From: an uncultured bacterium
Lineage (GTDB): Bacteria > Planctomycetota > Phycisphaerae > Phycisphaerales > UBA1924
Reading direction: 5' to 3'
Assembly: GCA_903834785.1 (NCBI GenBank)
Contig: CAILKP010000132.1
Span: 1 to 40,529 of the forward strand
Length of the DNA: 40,529 nt
The number at the start of each line of letters is the position of its first letter. The stretch's first letter is position 1. A program made the translations under genes and the position numbers. Under the pieces are notes generated by a model that had not been told where the DNA came from, did not search any database, and saw only the letters and a list, made by a program, of their open reading frames with translations. Below, in pieces: positions 16,335 through 23,465 of this stretch.

Positions 16335-17602
16335 ACACGCCTATCAACAGCAAGGCCCCAGAGCGTTCGCAACGCCCGGCTCTACCGATCACGGATCAGG
16401 TGCTCTACGTTACAGCCAGCTTCCCAACACTCTCAGAGACTTTTGTGTGGAACGAAGTACTCGAGCTCCGAAGGCAGGGTGTGCAGGTCCGTGTCGCCGG
16501 ACTCCGAGCCGGTCCGACGACGGCGGACTCACTGCTGCAGAGCCTCCATGCGGAGACAATGGTCGTCTACTGCGATCTGCTGACGAATGTCAAGTCGATC
16601 GCCGCAGAAGTGATCTCACATCCGGTCCGCTCACTCCGGACGCTGGAAATGTCGGTTGCAGATGCCTTCACATCTGATCAGCATCGCGCGGCGGATCGCG
16701 CACGCAAACCGGTGCAGGCACTGGCGGCGATCGGATTTGCCGCCAGGCTTCGCTCGCTGCAGATCCGTCACATCCACGCTCACATGGCCAACACGCCCAC
16801 GACGATCGCGATGTACGCCGCCAGGCAACTGGGCATTCCGTTCAGCTTCACCGGACATGCCAACGATTTGTTTGTCCACCGTTCCCTGCTGAGCCAGAAA
16901 CTCCGCCGTTGCAAGTTCGTCGCGTGCATCAGCCGGTGGCATCAGGATCTGTACCGTGAGATCCTGCCCGTTTCCGAGGACAAACTTCCAGTCGTCCGAT
17001 GCGGCGTGAACACGTCACGCGCAGTCACCGCGGGGCGACCACACAGTTCGTCAATGCGTCTGCTGAGCGTCGGCCGGCTGGTCCCGAAGAAGGGCTTTGA
17101 CGTACTGATCAACGCACTGGCACAACTGCCAGCGGAGCCCGCGTGGACCTGCCGGATCATCGGCGACGGGCCGGAATTAAGCAATCTGGGGTCGCTGATC
17201 GAATCGCACGGACTCGGAGAGCGGATCACTCTCTCGGGGCCGGCGAGCAACGATCAGGTGCTTGCCGCGCTCGACGAGGCGGATGTGTTCGCCCTTCCGT
17301 GCCGCGTTGATCCGAAGACCGGCGATAAGGATGGCATCCCGGTGGTTCTGATGGAAGCGATGGCAGCCGCGCGGTCAGTTATCTCGGGAGATCTGCCCGC
17401 AATCCGAGAGCTTGTCAGGCCCTTGGAGACGGGCTTGCTCGTCGAACCCGGATCCGCCGATTCGCTCGCAACGGCCTTGAGGCTGATGATGTCCGATAAC
17501 GAGCTACGTCGTCGGCTGGCGGACCAAGGCCGGCAGCATGTGGTGAAGGAGTTTGATCGGACCGACAACGCCAGCCGCCTGGCCAAGCTCTTTGCGACCT
17601 GA
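16331..17602 (+). CDS. Glycosyltransferase family 4 (WcaL/AmsK-like)
   Basis: The 423-residue protein opens with 'LYVTASFPTLSETFVWNEVLELRRQG' (about residues 24-49). The 'FPxxSETF' motif is characteristic of WcaL/ExpA-type exopolysaccharide transferases. It continues with 'HIHAHMANTPTTIAMYAARQLGIPFSFTGHANDLF' and the donor-site blocks 'LLSVGRLVPKKGFDVLINAL' and 'KDGIPVVLMEAMAAARSVISGDLPAI'. It is translationally coupled to the acetyltransferase upstream. A 60-base gap without features follows before the next gene. Confidence 0.89.
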   Translation: MNTPINSKAPERSQRPALPITDQVLYVTASFPTLSETFVWNEVLELRRQGVQVRVAGLRAGPTTADSLLQSLHAETMVVYCDLLTNVKSIAAEVISHPVRSLRTLEMSVADAFTSDQHRAADRARKPVQALAAIGFAARLRSLQIRHIHAHMANTPTTIAMYAARQLGIPFSFTGHANDLFVHRSLLSQKLRRCKFVACISRWHQDLYREILPVSEDKLPVVRCGVNTSRAVTAGRPHSSSMRLLSVGRLVPKKGFDVLINALAQLPAEPAWTCRIIGDGPELSNLGSLIESHGLGERITLSGPASNDQVLAALDEADVFALPCRVDPKTGDKDGIPVVLMEAMAAARSVISGDLPAIRELVRPLETGLLVEPGSADSLATALRLMMSDNELRRRLADQGRQHVVKEFDRTDNASRLAKLFAT

Positions 17603-17662
17603 CCTGCGCCTCGAGCATTTCCGCCGACAGCCGTTCCGGATCCGGTCCTTTTCAATCCAGCC

Positions 17663-18688
17663 ATGTCTCCGCCCCCAATCCAGCAAGATTCCACCGAGGC
17701 ACGTACGAGCACCAGCCCGTCAGCTTCAACATCAACCCGCTATGCCATCATCGCACCCTGCCGCAATGAAGTGAAGTACATGCGGAGGACGCTAGACAGC
17801 CTTGTGAGACAGTCGGTACGACCATCGATTGTCGTGATCGTCGACGACGGCTCGACAGACTCGACTCCGGCCATCCTCGCCGAGTACGCCGCGGCTCACC
17901 CCTGGATCCGGATTGTCACGCGTAAGGACCGCGGAGTCCGCTCCGTCGGCCCCGGCGTAATCGAGGCTTTCTATGCGGGCCTCGATACAATCGATCTCAA
18001 CGACTTCGACTTCATCTGCAAGCTCGATCTTGATCTTGTGCTACCCGATCGTTACTTCGAGTTGCTTATGGCACGCATGGCGGCCGAACCGCGGCTGGGA
18101 ACCTGCTCTGGCAAAGCGTACTACCCGGCTCCATCCAACACCGCCGAGGACTTTAACGGCGAACTCATCAACGAGGGCATCGGCGACGAGGTTTCGGTCG
18201 GAGCAAGCAAGTTTTATCGGGTTTCCTGTTTCCGCCAGATCGGCGGCTTTGTCCGTCAGGTCATGTGGGACGGAATCGACTGCCAGCGCTGCCGACTGCT
18301 CGGCTGGATCACAGCGAGTTGGGACGATCCCGAGATCCGGTTCATTCACCTTCGTCCTATGGGATCCAGTCACAAGGGCATATGGACTGGCCGCAAGCGG
18401 CACGGCTACGGCCAGTACTTCATGGGCACCGGGCTCGCGTACATCACCGCCAGTTCGATTTACCGACTCTTTCATCCTCCCGTCATTGTCGGGGCGCTGG
18501 GCATCTGGTACGGCTTTGTTGAGTCAGCCATTACGCGGAAGCCCAGGTATGACGATCTTGCATTCCGGAAGTTCCTCCGGCGTTACCAGTGGGAAGCCCT
18601 GGTTCTAGGAAAAGCGAAGGCCGCCGCCCGCTCCTGCCGGCGTCAGTCACACGTTTGGGACCCCAAACGCCCAGTTTCCACCATCTGA
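17663..18688 (+). CDS. Glycosyltransferase family 2 of exosortase-type EPS loci
   Basis: The 341-residue protein begins with a low-complexity Ser/Thr segment (1-25), then 'YAIIAPCRNEVKYMRRTLDSLVRQ' and 'VVIVDDGSTDSTPAIL', with 'FICKLDLDLVLPDRYF' supplying the DxD. The region 'PMGSSHKGIWTGRKRHGYGQYFMGTG' and a C-terminal hydrophobic stretch are conserved-looking features of GT2 enzymes found in exosortase-linked exopolysaccharide clusters. No strong Shine-Dalgarno is seen before ATG 17663; the next in-frame ATG lies inside the GT domain. Sugar specificity unknown. Confidence 0.86.
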   Translation: MSPPPIQQDSTEARTSTSPSASTSTRYAIIAPCRNEVKYMRRTLDSLVRQSVRPSIVVIVDDGSTDSTPAILAEYAAAHPWIRIVTRKDRGVRSVGPGVIEAFYAGLDTIDLNDFDFICKLDLDLVLPDRYFELLMARMAAEPRLGTCSGKAYYPAPSNTAEDFNGELINEGIGDEVSVGASKFYRVSCFRQIGGFVRQVMWDGIDCQRCRLLGWITASWDDPEIRFIHLRPMGSSHKGIWTGRKRHGYGQYFMGTGLAYITASSIYRLFHPPVIVGALGIWYGFVESAITRKPRYDDLAFRKFLRRYQWEALVLGKAKAAARSCRRQSHVWDPKRPVSTI

Positions 18689-18725
18689 CCTCACGGACCC
18701 ATCATCGTCCTCGTTCGGAGATAAC

Positions 18726-20066
18726 ATGTCACAGTTCGAAGCCCACAAGCAGAAGCTTTCCACCGACAACTACGTTGTCGGTATCATCGGTCTTGGTTAC
18801 GTCGGCCTGCCCCTCGCGCACGCTTTCCACCAATCCGGGGTTCGCGTGCTCGGCTTTGACATCGACCCGTACAAGATTGAGTGTCTGGCACGAGGCGAGA
18901 ACTACCTCAAGCATCTTGGGAGCGAAATGGTCACCGCTCTCTCCGGAAGCAAGCGCTTCGAAGCGACAACGGACTTCTCCCGCCTGGCTGAACCGGACGC
19001 GATCCTGATCTGCGTTCCGACACCCCTTGGCACCCATCGCGAACCCGATCTCTCGTACGTCGTCAACTCCGGGCGCGACATCGGTCGGACGCTTCGCCGC
19101 GGCCAACTGATCGTACTTGAGTCGACAACCTACCCAGGAACCACCCGAGGCGACCTTCTGCCGGCGATGCTCGCCGCACGTCCCTCCGGTGCTGAAAAGC
19201 TGGAGCTTGGCAAGGACTTCTTTGTTGCGTTCTCGCCCGAGCGTGAGGATCCGGGGCGCAAGACTCACAACACCAAGAGCACCCCGAAACTCACGGGCGG
19301 ACTGGATGCGGCCTCGGGAGAACTCTCGGCACTGCTCTATCAGAGAGCGATCGAGAAGGTCATCCATGTCTCGACCGCCGAAGTCGCCGAGGCGGCCAAG
19401 ATCCTCGAGAACACCTTCCGTGCCGTGAATATCGCGATGGTCAACGAGCTCAAGGTGCTTCTGACGGAGATGGGGATCGACGTCTGGGAAGTCATCGACG
19501 CAGCTGCAACCAAGCCGTTCGGTTTCATGCCGTTCTACCCGGGCCCCGGACTCGGCGGTCACTGCATCCCGATCGACCCGTTCTATCTGACCTGGAAGGC
19601 GCGTGAAGTCGGCAAGCCGACCCGATTCATCGAGCTCGCAGGTGAGATCAACCACACCATGCCGGATTACGTCGTGAGCCGAACCGTCTCGGCACTCAAT
19701 GACCGCAGCAAATCACTCCGAGGATCGCGGATCCTCGTCCTCGGGCTCGCGTACAAGCCCGATATCGACGATGTCCGCGAGAGTCCGAGCTTCGAACTCA
19801 TCGAGAAGTACAGCGACCTGGGCGCACACGTCGACTACAACGATCCGCTCGTCGCCCACACGCGTCGCATGAGACGCCACGACCTGAAGATGCACAGCGT
19901 GCCGCTGTCAGCAGAATCACTGGCGAGCTACGACGCTGTCGTCGTCAGCACCAATCACTCCAGCTACGACTGGCAGATGATCGCTGACAACAGCAAGCTG
20001 ATCATTGATTCCCGCAACGCGATGCGTCGGATCAAGGGGAAACGGGATCACATCGTCTCCGCGTGA
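18726..20066 (+). CDS. Nucleotide-sugar dehydrogenase (UDP-GlcNAc/ManNAc 6-dehydrogenase type)
   Basis: The 446-residue protein carries the N-terminal NAD-binding motif 'GIIGLGYVGLPLAHAF' (19-34), the 'FSPEREDPG' block, and the active-site segment 'GPGLGGHCIPIDPFYL' with the catalytic Cys at residue 280. The 'FSPERxDPG' and 'GGHCIPxDP' wording is that of the WbpA/TviB/WecC group, which makes UDP-N-acetyl-hexosaminuronic acids using two NAD+, rather than plain UDP-glucose dehydrogenase. An acidic sugar in the product is therefore likely. GGAG at 18717-18720 lies 5 bases before ATG 18726. The stop overlaps the GTG start of the next gene. Confidence 0.92.
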   Translation: MSQFEAHKQKLSTDNYVVGIIGLGYVGLPLAHAFHQSGVRVLGFDIDPYKIECLARGENYLKHLGSEMVTALSGSKRFEATTDFSRLAEPDAILICVPTPLGTHREPDLSYVVNSGRDIGRTLRRGQLIVLESTTYPGTTRGDLLPAMLAARPSGAEKLELGKDFFVAFSPEREDPGRKTHNTKSTPKLTGGLDAASGELSALLYQRAIEKVIHVSTAEVAEAAKILENTFRAVNIAMVNELKVLLTEMGIDVWEVIDAAATKPFGFMPFYPGPGLGGHCIPIDPFYLTWKAREVGKPTRFIELAGEINHTMPDYVVSRTVSALNDRSKSLRGSRILVLGLAYKPDIDDVRESPSFELIEKYSDLGAHVDYNDPLVAHTRRMRRHDLKMHSVPLSAESLASYDAVVVSTNHSSYDWQMIADNSKLIIDSRNAMRRIKGKRDHIVSA

Positions 20067-20920
20067 GTTCACCCAACCAGCCGATGACTTCAACGATGCC
20101 GGAGTTGCCCCCCCCCACCATCCCCATCCTGGGCATCCCCGTTCACTCGACGACGCTCGAGCAGGCGGCCGAGCACGTGGTCCGTTCGTCCGTCGGTGGG
20201 ACGGGCGGGTGGGTCATCACACCGAATCTGGACATTCTCCGCCGCACCGCGAGAGATCCGGGCTTCCGGGCGCTGTACGACCAGAGCACGTTGAGGCTGG
20301 CCGACGGGATGCCGCTGGTCTGGGCCAGTCGCCTTCGCCGCACGCCGCTGCCCGAGCGTGTCGCGGGATCAGATCTGATCTTCCGGCTTGTGGCCAAGGC
20401 TGCCGAGCAGGGCGCCTCCATCTTCCTGCTCGGCGGCAACCCCGGTGCGGCAGAGAAAACCGCTGAGATCCTGACAGCCAAGCACCCGAAGCTCAGGATC
20501 GCTGGCATCGCTTGTCCGGAATTTGGTTTCGAGAAAGACCCGGAGAAGCTTGAGTTGCTCACGCGGTCCCTTATCGCCGCACGGCCCAACATCGTACTCG
20601 TCGCCCTGGGCTCTCCCAAGCAAGAGCACCTCATCTTGCACCTTCGCAATCAGCTCCCGGCGGCATGGTTTCTGGGCATCGGCATCACGTTCAGCTTCGT
20701 CGCCGGTGAGGTTCAGCGAGCACCGGTCTGGATGCGGCGTGTCGGACTGGAGTGGTCCCACCGGCTCTTCCAAGAACCGCGTCGACTTGCCAAGCGTTAC
20801 CTGATCGACGGCCTTCCCTTTGCCGCGTACCTGTTTGCCAAGTCTGCTGTGGAGGGCCTCCGAAGGGCTGACGGCCCCGCCGCCGCTACCGTCAGTCCGT
20901 CGACCACTCCTCCGCGATAG
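20063..20920 (+). CDS. WecG/TagA/CpsF family glycosyltransferase
   Basis: The 285-residue protein contains the family blocks 'WVITPNLDILRRTARDPGF' (50-68), 'LADGMPLVWASRL' (about 82-94), 'IFLLGGNPGAAEKTAEIL' and 'VALGSPKQEHLIL' (about 185-197), plus the C-terminal 'RAPVWMRRVGLEWSHRLFQEPRRL'. This is GT26: WecG adds N-acetylmannosaminuronate, and TagA adds N-acetylmannosamine, to polyprenyl-linked GlcNAc. Coming directly after a UDP-HexNAc dehydrogenase, transfer of an N-acetylhexosaminuronic acid is a sensible prediction. The start GTG 20063 overlaps the dehydrogenase stop; ATG 20084 is an alternative that would shorten it by 7 residues. Confidence 0.92.
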   Translation: MSSPNQPMTSTMPELPPPTIPILGIPVHSTTLEQAAEHVVRSSVGGTGGWVITPNLDILRRTARDPGFRALYDQSTLRLADGMPLVWASRLRRTPLPERVAGSDLIFRLVAKAAEQGASIFLLGGNPGAAEKTAEILTAKHPKLRIAGIACPEFGFEKDPEKLELLTRSLIAARPNIVLVALGSPKQEHLILHLRNQLPAAWFLGIGITFSFVAGEVQRAPVWMRRVGLEWSHRLFQEPRRLAKRYLIDGLPFAAYLFAKSAVEGLRRADGPAAATVSPSTTPPR

Positions 20921-20935
20921 TCCCTCAGCGCAGCC

Positions 20936-21856
20936 ATGCCCCTTGAACCTGCCTTCCCAAGCACCGCGAGTTCCGCCACCTTGCCCCCGCTCACCAACGA
21001 AAACCTATGCCCGGCCGCTCTGGTGATCCTCGCCGGCTCGGTCCGACAGACCGAACTTGCCCGCACCGCCAGCCGTCCGCTGGTTGATCTGCCGCTCCGC
21101 CCGGATTACACGCTCGCAAGCGCCTGGCGCGAAGCCGCGGAGGAGCTGCGTTCCGATCTAAGCACACCAGCACTCCCGCTGCTGGTGACCGCCAACTCCA
21201 TTGCCGGTCAGCCCAAGAGCTTCGCGGCCGATTCCACCACATCCATTCGCATGGATGTCAACGAGCCCCGAGGCTCCGGCGGTGCTCTCCGCGATGCTCT
21301 GCTGGGTTTCGCGCCCGAGAGTCACGTCCTCATCGCTCCCGGCCATGCCCTGCCCCGCGGCAAGCTCTCCGACGTGCTCAAGCTCCTGAGCTCGCCCGGG
21401 GCAGACATCGTGATCCACGCCGATGCCGCAGGAGCACCGACCGGCTTCCTGCTCCTGCGCTGCGGCGTGCTCGCCAGCGTCAGCCACAACGGCTTTGCCG
21501 ACCTGAAGGAACAGGTCCTCCCGCAGCTTGCCAAGAAGTTCGATGTTCGCGTCATCCGCGGCGGCCTCTCCACCCCGGCGTCCATCCGGTCTCTGGCCAG
21601 CTACATCCACGCCCTTCGCGCTGCCGCCAGCCCTTCGCCACTGCCCCGCAATGCCGAGGACTGGCGGTCCACCTTTGTCATTACCGAGGCTGGCGCACAA
21701 GTGCACGAAACCGCCCGCCTCCACGATTCGGTTGTCCTGGCCGGTGGCCGCGTCGGTGCGGGTGCCGTCGTTGTCCGTTGCCTGGTAGGCCCCTCGGGCG
21801 TGGTCGATGCCGGCGAGTCGGTCTTCGATCGTCTGATCGGATCTGAAAACGAGTAA
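20936..21856 (+). CDS. Degenerate sugar-nucleotidyltransferase-like protein with beta-helix tail
   Basis: This 306-residue protein follows the outline of mannose-1-phosphate guanylyltransferase/RmlA proteins but lacks their key residues. 'LVILAGSVRQTELARTASRPLVDL' (29-52) sits where the GGxGxRLxP signature and PKP lysine should be. 'VNEPRGSGGALRDALLG' (108-124) matches the usual 'ePLGTAGAL'. 'VLIAPGHALPRGKLSDVL' (131-148) stands where the metal-binding Asp of 'GD' is expected. 'FADLKEQVLPQLAKK' (187-201) matches the 'DikEqllP' block. A short hexapeptide-like tail ('ARLHDSVVLAGGRVGAGAVVVRCLVG', about 260-285) ends it. Synthetic activity looks lost, so a regulatory or sugar-nucleotide-sensing role is possible. 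It lies five bases before the exosortase gene. Family assignment is by eye only. Confidence 0.6.
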   Translation: MPLEPAFPSTASSATLPPLTNENLCPAALVILAGSVRQTELARTASRPLVDLPLRPDYTLASAWREAAEELRSDLSTPALPLLVTANSIAGQPKSFAADSTTSIRMDVNEPRGSGGALRDALLGFAPESHVLIAPGHALPRGKLSDVLKLLSSPGADIVIHADAAGAPTGFLLLRCGVLASVSHNGFADLKEQVLPQLAKKFDVRVIRGGLSTPASIRSLASYIHALRAAASPSPLPRNAEDWRSTFVITEAGAQVHETARLHDSVVLAGGRVGAGAVVVRCLVGPSGVVDAGESVFDRLIGSENE

Positions 21857-21860
21857 TCAC

Positions 21861-22757
21861 ATGTCCTCCGCTCCTCCTCTATCGCGACCTCGAGCCGGCA
21901 CGATCTTCACGAGCCCGGTCATGCTCTCGCTCTGGGTGGTGCTGGTCCTGCTAACGATCCTCACCACCCGTGAGATCTGGGCCGACATCTTCGCCATCGG
22001 CATGGGTGATGAGGAACAGAGCCACATCCTGCTCGTCACAGTTGTCGCGCCGTGGATGGCGTGGGTCCGCCGCAGCCGGCTCCGCCACCTCAACCCGACG
22101 GGCACACTGTTCGGGCCGGCCATCATGCTCCTTGGCTGGGGAATGTCCTATTACGGATTCCACCACACAACGCAGTCCGCCTGGCACGCCGGCGCCGTCG
22201 TGTGTCTGGTCGGCGCCATTGTGTCGGGCTTCGGCATCAACACCCTGCTGCGGCTCTTTCCCGCATTCGCGGTGCTGGCGTTCCTCATCCCCGTTCCCGG
22301 CACCATCCGCCACATGATCTCCGGTCCGCTTCAGACCGCCACCGCCTACTCCACCCAGATTGTGCTTGAAACAATCGGCATCCCGATCGATCGTGCCACG
22401 AACCTGCTGAGCATCAACGGCCGCGATGTCGCCGTCGCCGAGGCCTGCAACGGCATGCGCATGGTCCTCGCCCTGGTGCTGGTCTCCTATGCATTTGCGT
22501 TCAGCATTCCCTTGAAAAACTACGCCCGCGCCCTCGTGCTGATCGGCAGCCCGCTGGCCGCCCTGCTGTGCAACGTTATCCGTCTGGTCCCCACGGTTCT
22601 GCTCTACGGTTACTCCACCACAGACGTCGCTGACTTCTTCCACGATGTCAGCGGCTGGCTCATGGTCCCCATCGCTTTCGGCCTGCTCCTGGCCCTCTCC
22701 TCGGTCCTGAGATGGGCGCTCATCCCGGTCACGCGCTTCACACTTGCCTACCAATAG
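21861..22757 (+). CDS. Exosortase (EpsH/XrtA-superfamily transpeptidase)
   Basis: The 298-residue protein has about eight membrane helices and the three exosortase active-site elements in order: Cys196 in 'VAEACNGMRM' (192-201), Arg241 in 'NVIRLVPT', and His261 in 'FFHDVSGWLM'. Exosortases recognise C-terminal PEP-CTERM-like signals (motif, membrane helix, Arg cluster), cleave them and probably attach the protein to another molecule at the outer face of the membrane. The likely substrates in this window are the proteins at 32114-32581 and 32976-33731. EpsI follows as a separate gene rather than being fused. Exosortase subtype cannot be settled by eye; the substrates' VPLP motif suggests a planctomycete-specific class. 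Confidence 0.95.
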   Translation: MSSAPPLSRPRAGTIFTSPVMLSLWVVLVLLTILTTREIWADIFAIGMGDEEQSHILLVTVVAPWMAWVRRSRLRHLNPTGTLFGPAIMLLGWGMSYYGFHHTTQSAWHAGAVVCLVGAIVSGFGINTLLRLFPAFAVLAFLIPVPGTIRHMISGPLQTATAYSTQIVLETIGIPIDRATNLLSINGRDVAVAEACNGMRMVLALVLVSYAFAFSIPLKNYARALVLIGSPLAALLCNVIRLVPTVLLYGYSTTDVADFFHDVSGWLMVPIAFGLLLALSSVLRWALIPVTRFTLAYQ

Positions 22758-22772
22758 GTTGGAGGAGTCCAC

Positions 22773-23465
22773 TTGCTCAAGATTCAACGATACCTGTCCC
22801 TGGTCAGTGGCATGGCCATCGTCGGTCTCATGGCCACGGAGTTCGCCTACAGGCCCTCCGCAGCGGATGCTTCACCCTTCCACGCTGAGGCCGCCAATGC
22901 GATCCGCTCGATCCCGAGCCAGTTCGGCCCGTGGCAGGGCTCCGACATCGCCGTTCCGACCAGCGCGCAGGCCCTGCTCAAGCCCAATGCGATCGTTTCT
23001 CGGTCCTACTCCAACCGCGAAACCGGTCAACAAGCCAGCCTCGTGGTCGTTCAGTGTCGTGACACCCGCGACATGGCCGGCCACTACCCCCCCATCTGCT
23101 ACCCCGGTCAGGGCTGGACCGAGTCTGCCGATGAACGCCGCATCGTCACGCTCACCGTCGCCGATCGCCCGCTCCGAGCTACCCGGTACGAGTTTAAACG
23201 CTCCGGGTTTGACCGCGAGCGGACACTGGTCGTTTACAACTTCTTTGCCATGCCGGGCAAGGGCTTGCCGACCGATATGGACGCCATCCGACGTGCCGCG
23301 GCGGATTACACCGCCCGTCCGTTCGGTGCCGCCCAGTTCCAGGTCGTACTGACCAACCCGTCCAGCCGCTACACCGCGGAACAGGAGGCCGTGATCGTTC
23401 AAAGCCTCCTCGACCCGTTGTCCCCGGTGGTCGATCTGCTCTCCGACCCGAAATGGAGCCGCTGA
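22773..23465 (+). CDS. epsI: EpsI family exosortase-associated protein
   Basis: The 230-residue protein has an N-terminal membrane anchor or signal (about 6-22) and the EpsI hallmark 'GHYPPICYPGQGW' (103-115; family form HxPxxCYPxxGW). The rest is a compact periplasmic beta domain. EpsI proteins accompany exosortases in exopolysaccharide loci, either fused or separate, and are needed for polymer production; their biochemical role is unknown. The start is TTG 22773 with an excellent GGAGGAG at 22761-22767, five bases upstream. The stop codon overlaps the ATG of the next gene by one base (TGATG). Confidence 0.9.
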   Translation: MLKIQRYLSLVSGMAIVGLMATEFAYRPSAADASPFHAEAANAIRSIPSQFGPWQGSDIAVPTSAQALLKPNAIVSRSYSNRETGQQASLVVVQCRDTRDMAGHYPPICYPGQGWTESADERRIVTLTVADRPLRATRYEFKRSGFDRERTLVVYNFFAMPGKGLPTDMDAIRRAAADYTARPFGAAQFQVVLTNPSSRYTAEQEAVIVQSLLDPLSPVVDLLSDPKWSR

